Below are positions 1 to 12,127 of a DNA stretch of 64,000 nt, one piece after another. The DNA is taken from the NCBI GenBank assembly GCA_030685235.1, contig MU839153.1, positions 62,001 to 126,000 of the forward strand, in the 5' to 3' direction. The stretch is from Copromyces sp. CBS 386.78 (lineage: Eukaryota > Ascomycota > Sordariomycetes > Sordariales > Sordariaceae). The translations under genes and the position numbers were made by a program. Each line of letters opens with the position of its first letter. The stretch's first letter is position 1. The notes under the pieces were generated by a model. The model saw only the letters and a program-made list of their open reading frames with translations. It had not been told where the DNA came from and made no database searches.

Positions 1-2341
1 CCACCAACATCATCAACTACTACTACACCCAGATCATTGGTGATCCCACTGCCATGCCTGTCATCAAGGGCAGCCCCAACTTCCAGTCCTACGGCGGCAT
101 TGGCTTGATCGACTCAGACCCATACCTGAACAGCGGCAGTGAGTCTTTCCCCTTTAGTTTCTGTGCCTCGTGTTTCTCCCTCCTGACAGCGTCTTCTGCA
201 CAGCCCTTCAGTTCAGAGCCACCAATGTCTTCTTCCGTCAAATCCGCAACCTGGTCTTTGACACCACGCATGTCCCGGGTACCGTCGCTGGCCTCCATTG
301 GCCCTCCTCCCAGGCTACCTCGATCCAGAACTGCGTCTTCAAGCTGTCCACCAGACCAGAGGATGACCACACCGGCATCTTCATGGAGGAAGGCAGTGGT
401 GGCATGCTGGCGGACCTGGTCTTCTACGGCGGCAAGCAGGGCGCCCAGTTCGGCAACCAGCAGTACACAATGCGCAACCTCACCTTCTACGGCTCCAAAA
501 CAGCCATCATGCAGCTGTGGAACTGGGGGTGGACGTACAAGTCTTTGAACATCTACGATTGCGAGGTCGGCATCAACATGTCCAGCAACGCTGTTGGCTC
601 CGTCACCCTTCTGGACAGCAGGTTCGTCAACGTCCAGACGGCCATGACTACCTTCCGTGGCGCCACCCACGCCAACTCCACAGGCTCGCTTGTGGTCGAG
701 AATGTCGACTACGTCAACGTTCCCATCGTTCTCCAGGGTCCCGATGGCCCTCTGCTGCGGGGCAATCCTTCGGGACTGGTTCATGACGCGGGTTACGCAA
801 GGGTAAGTTATCCGGCCACCATTTCTAAAAGAAATTGCTAACATGCCCTGTTCCAGGGCAACGCGTACACTCCCAATGGACCACGCGAGTACGAGGACCG
901 CGATCAGGCCTACTTCCCTCAGCCCACCACTCTCAAGCAGAACGGCAAATTCTACGAGCGGCCCAAGCCCCAGTACGAATCCTACCCGGCCTATGCGTTC
1001 CTCTCCGCTCGCTCCTATGGTGCCGTTGGTGATGGCATTACCGACGATACCGCAGCATTGAACCACCTGTTCCAGACTGCCGGTAATACACAGGGGTCTG
1101 TAGCGTACATCGACGCAGGATACTACAAGGTCACCGACACTGTTCACATACCAGGCGGAGTCCGAGCTGTGGGTGAGGCTATGGCGGCAGTTATCCTCGG
1201 TGCGGGACCCAAGTTCTCAGACATCAACGACCCACAGCCTGTTGTTCAGATTGGAAAGCCGGGAGAGGCCGGCCACGTGGAACTTGGCGACATCATTGTT
1301 TCTACCCAGGGAGGAACAGCAGGTGCCGTCTTGATCCAGTACAACCTCAATCCTCCAGCTGGCCCAAGCTCTACCCTCTCTGAAATGCCTCCTTCTGGTC
1401 TGTGGGACGTTCACACACGCGTCGGTGGCTTTGCAGGATCCAACCTGCAACTCGCTGACTGCCTCAAGACTCCTGACGCCGCTGTCCACGCTGATGCAAG
1501 GTGCACCGCAGCATGGTTAAGCTTCCACGTTACCAAAAAGGCTGGCAACCTCTACGTGGAGAACAGCTGGTTCTGGGTTGCCGATCACGACATTGAGGAC
1601 TTCAACAATACCCAGATCAGCGTCTTTGCTGGACGTGGTGTCTTGGTCGAAGGCAAGCGTGTCTGGCTTGTAGGCACCGCCAGTGAACATCACACACTCT
1701 ACCAGTACCAGTTGCTCAACGCGACCGACGTCTTCATGGGCCAGGCACAGACCGAGACGCCCTACTACCAGCCTAACCCGCCCGCTCCGTTTCCTTTCAC
1801 CAGGATCGACACCACTCTCGCAGACCCTGATTTCCACACCGACTGTCAAAGCGTCCAGTATGGCGCCAACACGACAATAAACTCGGATGGTTCTCTCACC
1901 CTGGGCGGTAATCCAGCATGTGCAATGGCATGGGGTCTTCGCATCCTCGGTTCACAAAACGTGGTCGTCTTCGGCGCCGGCCTCTACAGCTTCTTCAACA
2001 ACTACAACGTCAACTGCAGCACTCTTCGCTCCGGTGAGAACTGCCAGGCAAGAATCTTCTGGGCTGGACCACTAAACCCTGGCTCTGGCTTCAGTACCAG
2101 CACCCCTCCCAGAGATGCGGGAGAAGGAAACCCCGGAAAGTTTGTAATGAGCAGCAGGCCGCCATCCCACTCGAACAAGACCACCGGTTCTACTGGAGAA
2201 GCTGCGGACCCGTGGGTGCAGCTTTATAACCTGAACACGGTCGGTAGTGTCAGCATGATCACGAGAGACGGCAAGGATTTGGCGGGTTGGAACCAGAATC
2301 TGGCGACATTTGCGAATACGCTTGCCTTGTTTCACTACTAG
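1..2341 (+). CDS. GH55 exo-/endo-beta-1,3-glucanase, 5'-truncated by window edge
   Basis: Secreted beta-1,3-glucan hydrolase of glycoside hydrolase family 55, expected to act on fungal wall glucan or laminarin-type substrates. The window begins inside the gene. I see three exons: <1-138, 204-802 and 857-2341, with introns 139-203 (GTGAGT...CAG) and 803-856 (GTAAGT...CAG); the joins keep frame. The family is shown by tandem pectate-lyase-like beta-helix halves. The first reads through NVFFRQIRNLVFD and SIQNCVFKL; the second opens with YGAVGDGITDDTAAL near 1020-1055, the usual start of a Pectate_lyase_3 repeat. The C-terminal part carries FNNTQISVFAGRGVLVE and ends in ATFANTLALFHY. The protein read here is about 740 residues, close to the family's full length, so probably only the signal peptide and a short N-terminus are missing. 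Family call confident; exact substrate mode (exo or endo) is inferred only. Confidence 0.9.
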
Positions 2342-4855
2342 GGGTGAGCATGGCGAGAGTGGTTTGGCAAAAAAGGGAATGAAGGGAAAGATATCTGGCT
2401 GAGAGCCTGAGACGATCTGGATTCGATCTTTGGGGCCGTGCTGGGACACGGACATTGTAGGCCGTCTTTAACCTGTACTTACTTGCGCATATAGCTTCTT
2501 GCACTGTTTTGGTACTTGTATAAAGATTATTATACTTTCAGGTGGCGGGCCGTGATGTGATATACACGGGTAAGCTCTCCTTTGACCCCATTGACACTGA
2601 CGAAAGTGAGAATAGCGGTAACGCTGAGAGCTGATCTGCACTACTTTCTAACGACCATGACAGCAACCGGGCAACAAGAACCACTCGGCCGTGGAACTGG
2701 CTGTCTTCCACGTTGGTCATCATCACATTTATCTTGTTCACTCGTCCGTTTCCACACCATCTCCCTCCCATACTTCCGGTCGACACTTTGCCTCCGCAAT
2801 CACCATTTCTGTCCCACAACCATCATGGCATGGGAACACACTTCAACACCCAAAGAAGCTAGGTCGTCAAGGCCAAGGCCCGGATGGCGCAATTCCTCTG
2901 CTCTCTAGCGTTTCACCAAGTCCACTATCATGTCTCACAAGACCACAGGAAACCACAGTGCGGCTAGACGATACACAGATTGCATCAGCCATCAGCCAAT
3001 ACTACACCCTGCCGAGTTCCACGAGGTTGCAACGCGGTTCCACGAACTAGGTATTCGGTGCATACAAAAACCGCTGTGCCAGCACGCTCTGTGCTCTGAA
3101 GTGTGTGAAAGTGGGTGACTACCCTCACTCGTCTACAATCAACAGGCTACACTGGCCAGGGAGTCATGGTGGCATGGAAGCCCCAGCAGTGGTTCTGTTG
3201 ATCAACATCGACCGATGGCCTAGTGTTGTGGTCGTAGTGGCGTGAGGTGAGGACTGGGATTCCGCCCCTTATGGCTTGCTGGGTGGAACGAAATCTCATC
3301 ATACCTGAACATCCAAACTCTGCAGCACGCTGTCCGATCCATCCATCACAACCAAGGGACCGGAGTTTGTGTCTTGATGAAAACTTGTAACTGGCGCAAC
3401 AGAACGTGTTCCCCTTCGACGCTTCAAAGATTGGCTGATCAGTTGTGATAGAAGACCAACATGGGATGTGTGAGAGTGGTTTCTCACGCCACAATGCTAA
3501 GTATCACAGCTCGACAGTCGGTAGGTAGCCGACGCCCAGGCCGCACACACACAGGACCGCCACGAACTGCTGAGTTGAGAGCCACCCACCCACCCGCACG
3601 AAAGCTAGCTATCGGGCGTTGGAGCTGAGCTACTGGTTTTTCTCGGGTGCCCTACGGGCGCGCGGGTACCGTCCGCTTAGCTTACCCCGGGGTATTTCAC
3701 AAAGGAGCCTCTACGGACGGGCTATGGACGGGTACTACGGCTTGGTCATGTCCATGTTTGCTTTTGCTCGGGGTTTCGGGCGTTCTCCTTATTCCAACGC
3801 TTTATTTGGCTGTTGACTCCGACCTGCGAGCGTCGAAAGGCTCGCGTGGTAATAATATTGGGAGGGATGCCTGGTGCTGCGACTCTCAGTGCTGACGCCG
3901 GCCGGCTCAATAGAGCTTCAACTACAACGCACCGTCTTATCCAGTCCCTGTTCCGACACACAGACGCTGTCGGCCTCCCCTCTTCCGATTACTGTGTCAC
4001 ACAGAAGAAGCAGATTCGGCTATGCTAGCCTACGCCATGGCTGGCCTTCCAATGTTAGGGGAGCGCTGTGCACCTACGTTTCCCCATCTCGGAACCTGCC
4101 CGGCCATAAGAGGATGCGGGGCGAGGACGTTCTGTTCAGAATGTGGCATTTTCTGTCTGTCACTTGTGTGAAGGTTCTGGATGTTGGAACGCAGGAGGGC
4201 TGTACGACGGTGACACGGCGGAGTTTGGGGTAACGCAAAATCAGCAAAAAGGAAATGATTGAAGGGTCGAACCAGAAGCGAGAAGGGAGGGAGCGGGGCT
4301 GGATGTTTGAAGACAGGCAGGGAGGGAAGTCGTCAACGAGTGGTTGAACATGCACGACCACCTACAGAAATCTGGTAGACGGGACGGGGTGGGAGGAGAA
4401 GAAACTGACACTGTAGGTACACGGGCAAGTTGAACGGCCAAGACGGGCAAAAAGATGGGCACGCTCAAGACGGAAAGGGAAGCGGCAGGCATGGGGGTGA
4501 CCATCATTCGGTCTGGGGCTCTTTTTTGGGCAGGGCACTCATGGCAAGTTAGGAGGGCATGCCGGACAAGAATCCTTGAATGGTCTTCACTGTCCACTCA
4601 CTCACTCCTCTTGTGGGAGCCATCCCATCCCTCGTTCGAACTCCCCCATCCATCCTCTTCTTAGTTCCATCCAACCACATCCGTACAACAATCTGACTGG
4701 AACATTCTGTCGCATACAGGCTTCTCGATACCTGACAATTCACTTTCGAATCTACGACTACTGTCAACCAATTCATCAACTCCAGTCCCCGACCGGCGAC
4801 CCCACGGGCGCTTGGCAGACAAATCCTATTGCCACTGCAGTCAAAAGATGCTATC
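2342..4855. other. Intergenic, no gene recognised
   Basis: About 2.5 kb between the GH55 stop and the Clr5-protein start. Reading frames here are short, overlap on both strands and resemble no family I know. The last few hundred bases probably include promoter and 5' UTR of the downstream gene. Confidence 0.5.
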
Positions 4856-7800
4856 ATGAGCGCGTCACAAGTCATATCCCCGTCTACGACTCACCAGTTC
4901 AGCTTCAACCAACCCCTGAGTCCTGAAAGCGTCAGCGGTCATTCATCTGACTCTGATAGCTCTTCAGGATCAGACGACCGCTCCTCATCGCATTCACATT
5001 CACCCATCTCAGCCGCCAGCCATCACAGCCAGAACCACCACAATGTCGCGTATCCAACGACGGAGAAGGAGCAGCAGCAGCAGCAGCAGCAGCAAGGCCA
5101 GCCGGTTACGAGGTCGCCCACCAACAACAACACCTTGCCTGAGAGGCCGCTGGTACCGACCTGCCCGGCGGATTGGGAGGCGAAGAAGGATATCATCTAT
5201 GATCTGTATATGATCAAGAACTTTATACTGAACGATGTGGTGGAGATGATGCTTTCGACTCATCGGTTCAAGGCGACGTATGTTTCTTTCCTGTCTGTTG
5301 AGTTCATCCTTGGAGAAAACAGCTGACTGACTGACTTTGCTTGGTACTCTATCCAGGGCGAGAATGTATAAAGGCCAATTTGCCAAATGGCGATGGGCAA
5401 AATACAACAAATCGGGCAACACCAACGCGACGAAGCCGACAAAGTCTCGATCCATGCGAAGGAAAGGAGTGACTTCCTCCTCCGGCTCAGGCGGCAGCAG
5501 CCACAGCAGCAACGGCCATGTGTCCAAGCCAGGATGTCACCACCAGGCGGCCAACTTCATCTCGCAACCAGCCCAGATGATACGCCTCTACTTCCAGAGC
5601 GAACCAAGCTACCTCGTCGAGTCGACTTTGCTAGCGTACGCCTCTTACATCGCCCGCTGGGCCGACCCTGAAAGACAGACCCCGTGGAAGCTGGATGTTC
5701 CGAGACCGCGCTTGTATATCGCCAACAAGGACATTGACATGGACGCCGCTGATAGTGACTCGGCCACCATGTGCTCCAACTCGATTCTCCAGAACATTGC
5801 CCTCGCGATCCGCCATCTAGGATGCAACAGTCCCCAAGGAACAACAAAAGGCGGCGCCCTCCTGCGCCACGCCTTTCTGCAGATTGAGGAAGCAATCACC
5901 TTGGCAGATGAAGGCGATATCCAAGCCATATGGGATTGCTGTCTTGCTGTCCCCCAGCTTCTTATCCTTCACAACGCCAAACCACACCCTTCCCAACCTT
6001 CTTCCCCTCAACACCACGGTCACCACATGCACCCACCCCACGACATCCTCCCCATCTACACCCGCTTCCTCCACCACCTCACCACCCTCAAATACGGCTC
6101 CCCCCAATCCCCCTCAGGCACAGGCTGCACCCCCACCCCCACCTCCATCTCCCACATGCACCCCCTCCACCAAATCTCCTCCTCCCTCCACCACCTCGTC
6201 GCCACATCCGACGTGGTCTCCCTGCACTTCTTCATCACCAGGGCATGGAAACTGTGGATCAACACGTGTCGCCAGCTGAGGGGCGAAACCGACCATGTGA
6301 CGATCCATCTCAAGAGGGGATATGTCATCCTGATGGACCCGGAACATGCCATTGTCAAGAACCTGGTGAGTGATTTTGGGGGCTTGGTCAGACGAGAAAT
6401 GGAGAGGTGGGGGGAGGGGAAGACTACGGAGCGGATTTTGGAGCTGGAGGGGCTTTTGGGGAGGATGTATTTGCCGCTTTTTGATGCGGGGGTTGGGCAT
6501 GTTGGGGTTGGGGTTGGGCAGGCTGGAGGTGGGATGGGGCAAGCAGGAGGGCGTGGGAGTGGGACGGGGACGGCTGATGGTGGGATGGGATTGGGGCAGG
6601 GAGGAGGGCGAAACGAAAACGGAAACGGAAATGGAAGAACTCGGGCCGGGGATAGGGCAAGAGGCATGTTGGGTGGACTGATTGAACGGTTGGAGGACAA
6701 GTATCGGGTTGGTGGCAGGATGGGCAGTGTCCAACGTATCGGCACCGGCACCATCAGTGGCAACCTCAACACCATAACCACCGGCAGCGCTGCACCCAGG
6801 CCGCCGCCGCCGCACCACGATCTCGTCACCCAAGGACCAGCACCAGCACCAGCACCAGGACAAGGACAAGGACAACATCCCCAAGGACTATCATCACTAG
6901 GCCCCCCTGCCCCAATCCCCATGCAAAACTGGGAATACCTCGACCGCTACCTCTTCTTTTCCGCGCACCACTTCCTCGCTTCGATAGCTGATTACGAAGG
7001 CGAAGTTTCCACCGCTGTGGCACTCCGGAGGAAGATACTGGTTATGAACGGGGGTGGGGGCCTTCCAGTTCCCGGCACCGGCACCGGCACCGTTTTGTCT
7101 TTGTCTTCGTCCTCCAACAACCAAGTCCCATTTGGCATGCCCTCCAACAACAACCAACATCAACTCCCATTTGGCATGGGAATGGGCATGGGCATGGGCA
7201 TGGGGATGGGAATGGGAATTGGTTTGGGTTCATGTCCCATGCCCCTGGGCAATTGCAGCTTGGCAGCCATGGGTATGGGCGCAGTGCTGGGAGCGGGAGC
7301 GGGTACAGGGAGAGACGCGTTCTGGGTTCAGACGACGAAAAAGGTGGAAGCGTATCTTCGCGGGGTGGGGAATTGGGAAGAGGCTGAGGAATTCAGGGGG
7401 GCGTTGAGGGAGAGGGAGAGGGAGCTGGAAGTCGAGAGGGAGCAGCGAGTGAGGAATATGCAACAACAACAAGTGGTGATGGCCAGGAGTGGGAGTGGCA
7501 GTGGGGTTCTTCAAGTTCCAATTGGGATGCTGACGACGGCTGGCCTGGGAGTGGGACTGGGACATGGAGGAGGTAGGAGCATGAGCGTCCCATCTGTTCC
7601 ATGTCCCGGTCCTTTTGCGGTGCATGTGAGAAACGGCCGGGGGGGTTTGCCCCTGGGCACAATGACTCCAGATCCCCGATCTTACGGTCCTTTTGATGAC
7701 TTGGAGTTGGATCCAGGTTTAGGTCTAAGTGCAGCCTTTGGTCGACCACCACCGATTCCAATTCCAATCCCGATACCTCGTTCCGTTCCTGTTCCGTTCC

Positions 7801-8210
7801 AAAAAATCCAACAAGAAGAAGACATGCACGACATGGACGACAACCGCAACATGGGGTTTGTGCACATGGTCGATGAGAGTCCGTCAACGTCAACAAGCGA
7901 CATAGATGGATTCGACGATTTCCATGTCCCCCATCAGTTTCATGTTGAGAGGGCAGGGGCAGGGTTGGACTTGGACCTGGGTACTACTCCCAATCCCAAT
8001 GGAAATGGAGGAGGTACCAGTAGTAGTGGGAATACCTCTAGTAGGGCTGGCGGAAGTGGAAGCGGAAGCGGAAGCGGAAGCAGCGGCGGCGGCGGCGGCT
8101 CGAACTCGAACTTGCACCATGGAAATGGAAATGGAAATGAAAATGGGAACAGATATGAAGTGGAAGACAGATGGGGAAGGTGGCATGACATGGAGGTTTT
8201 GGCCTTGTGA
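4856..8210 (+). CDS. Clr5-domain protein with very long low-complexity tail
   Basis: Predicted protein of 1091 residues from two exons, 4856-5277 and 5357-8210; intron 5278-5356 (GTATGT...CAG) splits a Thr codon. The start is the first ATG (MSASQ); nothing upstream in frame begins with ATG. Residues about 105-158 form a Clr5 domain: DWEAKKDIIYDLYM, then VVEMMLSTHRFKAT, then across the intron ARMYKGQFAKWRW. The domain is named after S. pombe Clr5, a silencing factor, and is common in filamentous fungi, usually at the N-terminus of large uncharacterised proteins. The rest is mixed: a poly-Gln run near residue 75, a helical middle (residues about 200-500), then simple repeats including a Gly-Met alternation near 7176-7216, Pro-Ile repeats near 7755-7780, Gly-Ser runs near 8053-8100 and Asn-Gly runs near 8118-8145. 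A role in nucleus or chromatin is inferred from the domain only. Confidence 0.8.
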
Positions 8211-8631
8211 CATGGACGGGAGCTTTGGGCTGGGTCGTTTGAACGGCAAGTGCTAACTACGGTAACTGCGGACGGCGGACGGCGGACGGCGGACATACGG
8301 TATACGAGAGGAAGCGGAAGGTATGATGCGGATGACCGGATGGAAGGGATCACGGCAAGGATTCAAGATGGGGAAGGAAGGAACTGGAAGGAACCACAAG
8401 AGGGAGGATGGATATAGGGACGGATGGAAAGATTGACGGTTAGTAGCGGGCATGGATGGATGGATGGATGCATTCGAGTTTGGTTCTCGTCTGAGGTCTG
8501 AGGATGTTGAGTGGCTTTCTTTCGACTTTGTTGTCACATTACCGTACCTTTCGACCTTCGTGTCACATTTATCACCATTTGGTCCTTTGGTTTTCTTTTG
8601 AGATTCACTTTTGATGCTTGGGCGATACCTC

Positions 8632-8690
8632 TAGGATAGGATAGGATAGTATAGGATAGGATAGGATAGTATAGGATAGGATAGGATAGG
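8632..8690. repeat. ATAGGATAGG tandem repeat
   Basis: Several head-to-tail copies of a 10-bp AGGATAGGAT-like unit with occasional AGGATAGT variants; simple-sequence repeat downstream of the Clr5-domain gene. Confidence 0.85.
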
Positions 8691-8916
8691 ATTTTGGCTC
8701 TTTGATCAATACCTTAGCTAGTTGCGGTTGCAGTTGCGGTTGCTTAGGTTGTTAGTGTTGCGAGTTTGGTGCTTCTGCGTTCTGCATTCTAGATAAGGTA
8801 CTGGTGCTTTGTTTCTATTAGAACGTGTTTGACGTTCAAAGTGCCAATAGGCTAGATGTCACAACTGCGCCCAAGTTTTTGTGCTCAAGAAAAAAAGTAA
8901 GAAAATTGTTAGTATT

Positions 8917-9030
8917 TGGAATCGAACTGGCGAGTATACATACCTAAGAATAAAAGCGACGATAAGAATGAACTATTGACCTAACACTGACCTTATTGAT
9001 TATTTGGAGAGGTTCGTTTATTGCTCTTAT
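8917..9030 (-). repeat. tRNA-derived SINE-like copy 1
   Basis: Shares TGGAATCGAACTGGCGA exactly with 50981-50997 and aligns with that copy for about 100 bp: AAAAGCGACGATAAGAA against GAGAGCGACGACAAGAA, then TTATTGATT against CAATTGATT, then TTCGTT. On the minus strand the shared core contains AGTTCGATTCC, a near-perfect pol III B box. The A-box region is more decayed here than in copy 2. Element ends cannot be fixed. Confidence 0.5.
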
Positions 9031-9405
9031 AAGGAATGGAAGGTATTGTCGTCAAGGTACACGTACCTTACTTTTACTTTCGTAAAGCTAAAAGATTTGT
9101 AATACGTTTAGGAAAGGAAACTTTTCAAGACTAGAATAGAATTAGAAGCTTGGCTAATTGGAAGCTTCTTTTCATTGGGCGTTTAGGTCAGGTCAGGTTA
9201 GATGCTGAGTCTAGGCAGGTACCTTGGTATAGCCTAACATTGTTCCTCTCCATCCTCTACTTTGATGATACCTATAGTACAGTTCATACTTGATCCCGTC
9301 GTTCGTTATCATGCCACGGCGTCGTGTCAACCCTTGCACCCTTCCCCTCCCCTCCCCCTTCCCCTCCCCCTTCCCCTCCCATGAGTCCAGTCCACTCCCA
9401 TGGAT

Positions 9406-10320
9406 CTAACGCAAATTCCTACTAATCTCAACCACACTCTCCGGCGGCACCTCATTCATATCCGCCGCCTGATCAGGTACACTCTCGCTCGCCTCCCAGT
9501 CTCTTCCCCTGAACTTATTCCTGCCGCCCCTAGCCCCACTCGGCAGGTCCTCCCTCCTGTGTTGTGCCGCCAATCCCAAATCCGTATCCTCCTCCTCCTC
9601 GCCAAAGACATTTTTCTCAGAGGCCTTGCGTCCATACTCCAACACCCCCTCGTGATGACGCCGCGGCTTCCCCTCCGTGTTCTCGTACCCGTGCCCCCGC
9701 GCCATTTCGGAGGGAAGCAGATCCGGCCGCGAAGGGTCGATGGTCTCGGCAGTCAGCTTGGTGGGGTCCATCCCCCACCCGCGCACGACCGACTCGTCCA
9801 TCGAGCCGGGCGAGTGTTGGTATAGGTGCGCGACCTTGTCTTCGGGGCCGCCGGTGCCTTCGTAGGCTGAGCCGTGGAGGAGGCTATGTATGGTACAAAC
9901 CCTCTTTGTTAGCATATGTTCTTTTTTTTTTTTTTTTTTTTTTTCCCTCGCTTCGCTCGATTCGCTCGATCTACATGTTTTTATATTGGATGGTGGATGG
10001 TGGATGGTGGGTCAAAAAAGAAAAACAGAAAAAAAAGAAAAAAAAAAAGAAAAGACTTACTGCCCCTTATCATCCAAATCCCCGCCCTCCTGCTGCGGGA
10101 TCTTGCGGTCGTACGACTTGTTGGTCACCAGGTTGTCGCCGTACTGGATCTCGGTTCCGGGGAACTTCTTGGACGCGTTGAACTCGTTGATGCCTGTGTT
10201 GTCGTCGAGACCGGTGCGGCGGTGGCCTGTCTTGGATTGCCACGTGTTGAGGTCGCGCTCGGCCGAGTAGGCGAGGGCGTTGAGGTCTTGCTTGTTCATG
10301 TTGTCGGAGGAGGAGGACAT
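9406..10320 (-). CDS. Conserved hypothetical protein, two exons
   Basis: 245-residue protein on the minus strand; exons 10320-10061 and 9883-9406. The intron (10060-9884) has a GTAAGT donor and a TAG acceptor and splits a His codon. The protein starts MSSSSDNMNKQDLNALAYSA and continues through charged, glycine-rich sequence such as KFPGTEIQYGDNLVTNKSYD, then after the intron LLHGSAYEGTGGPEDKVAHL and DESVVRGWGMDPTKLTAETI. No signal peptide or membrane segment is visible; it looks soluble and largely disordered. I do not recognise a named domain. Codon-level regularity, correct phase across the intron and dense composition argue that it is real. The intron is odd: it carries a poly-T run with CTCGCTTCGCTCGA, a motif shared with an intron of the NIPSNAP gene. 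Confidence 0.75.
9914..9963. repeat. Poly-T plus CTCGCTTCGCTCGA motif inside intron
   Basis: A run of more than 20 T followed by CCCTCGCTTCGCTCGA and a second TTCGCTCGA. The same poly-T and CCTCGCTTCGCTCGA combination occurs at 17231-17271 and, inverted, at 17356-17388. Confidence 0.7.
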
Positions 10321-12127
10321 TTTGGTTGGTTGGTTGGTGTTCTGGGGGTTTTGTTTGGTGTTGTGTGTGGTTCAGTGTGGGTGAATGTGTTTGCTTCTGC
10401 GTCCAGACCAGACCAGTTCTACGCGGACATTCAGGTGATATATCTAGGTACAGTAGGTACAGTACACAGCTCCTCCTCTCAAAAAGAGGTAATAACGTCA
10501 TGGTGGTGCAAAGTGCAAAGCGGAGGATCCTCCAATATGCTTTGCGTATATGTTTTGTGGCCCAGAATATTCCTTATCTCTTGAGCACCTGTTCAAGTAA
10601 TGGACTTGGAGCAGATATTCATCGATTGTCCGAATTGGAGGCGTGAAAGCCGCTCTCAGTAGTGCAGATGGAGATGCCACCCCACCAAGTCCTAACGTCA
10701 TCATTACCCTTCCGGAGCGCAGCACCACGGGGACGAACGATACCTATAGTATTTTCCATCAATAATACACCGCGGGCTTTGAGGTAACTGAAATGGTTAT
10801 CGATTGAATTTCTGACATGTTCCCAGGCGTTAGACGTGCTTGTCCGGAAGAGTGTCGCCTTCCTGTTTCTTACTGCTGTTAGTGCCCGTTAGTGTCATGA
10901 CCGGTCGCCCCGCGTCTTCGGCAACACCTCGTGACATTGCACCTTCTATCATGTTATTGACCCTTTCCCCCAATACATCTTTCACTCGTACAAGACGTAA
11001 TGCTTGATTTCATTCCCGTCTCTCCTCTCCAGCGGTCCATGATAACACCTACCGCCAACCAGACCACCAAAACTCACGACGACAACAACAATCGACTTTC
11101 ACCTCGCCAGTTCACCCCCTCTGCGACATGGACCCGACCTGAATCGACATATCTCCCGTATACCAGCCCGGGTTCGTGTCACTTAGGTATTCCCCCATCT
11201 CCGCCTCCCTTCCTTGTTTCCTTCCTTCCAGAAAGGAGACACTCTCCAATCCTCGCAACGCCTCCCATCATTCAACCAGGCACCTCAGTCATCCAGTTCT
11301 GCCACTGCAGCCATTCTGCATGCATGCATCTATCATTTGCCCCTCGGCAGGCAGCGCTCCAAAAGACTAGGTAGTTAGAACTACTTCCCAATCTCGCTAT
11401 TGAACATCACGCCTTTGCGGCCGAGAGAACATTGAACCTCCCCGACATCCAGATAGAACAACACCAAAAGGGCTCAAAAAAGCGGACTGGAGAAATCTGA
11501 GACAAGACAAAACCACTGATGATCTCTGTACGACGGGGACCTGTGTGAGGACAGACAGGGATGTTGTTTCGTGCTATAACGTTAACGTGCTGACTGGAAG
11601 TTCTGTAACCTCGCTTTGTACAATACGGTGGTGCGTGCAGACTGCAGGTGACTGAGTGACTGATCATGGCCATTGCATTGCAGCGTCAGGGGCCCGGATA
11701 CCTCTAGGGGTTGGGGGAGTGGGTGTGTTTCCGTTGTACTACACCGGCCGGTTGTGGAGATGAGATTTCCCGTTCTTGACGACGTTCAAAGGGCCGTCCG
11801 TGGTACGTATAAGAGATTCCGGAACCACCCGATTTCCTTTGGAAAGGAAAGGAAAAGAAAGGGAGAAGAAGGTACCTTGGGTACGGGTACCGTAGCGGAA
11901 AAATCAGGCGGCTAGGTAGTGTACCACGGTTTGTGAAGGGGCGAAATTGGATGTATGTGCGTGTTCTCCATGTCTTGTCTTGTCGATGTCTACTTGCTGT
12001 CTTGTCGGTCTATCGTCTAATCTGTACTGTAAAGTTGTAAGCTTCACCAAATACCTACCGAAGCGAGCCCCCCTCTGCCCAACCTGGAGTTCTTCTATAT
12101 CCCCCCTTGGTCTCCTTTCCATCCGCC
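10321..12127. other. Intergenic, no gene recognised
   Basis: Lies between the 5' end of the conserved hypothetical gene and the 3' end of the FSH1-type gene, both on the minus strand. Only short, composition-driven frames are present. Poly-purine tracts and GTAC-rich stretches (about 11860-11900) are visible, but nothing that I can name. Confidence 0.45.

Larger units (their letters stand above)
8211..9405. other. Intergenic with simple repeats and a SINE-like copy
   Basis: Gene-free stretch between a plus-strand gene and the end of a minus-strand gene (tail to tail). It holds a 7-bp GGACGGC tandem repeat (about 8269-8293), an ATAGGATAGG-type repeat (8632-8690), a tRNA-derived SINE-like sequence (about 8917-9030) and a C-rich CCCCTCCCCCTT repeat (about 9339-9378). 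Confidence 0.6.

Noticed and set aside
89..1147. 352-codon minus-strand frame opposite the GH55 gene
   Set aside because: It is a shadow of strongly biased codons on the plus strand; the plus-strand product is a recognisable enzyme with splice sites.
6056..6922. 288- and 256-codon minus-strand frames opposite the Clr5-domain gene
   Set aside because: Pro/Ser-rich translation of simple repeats; no domain, and antisense to a supported gene.
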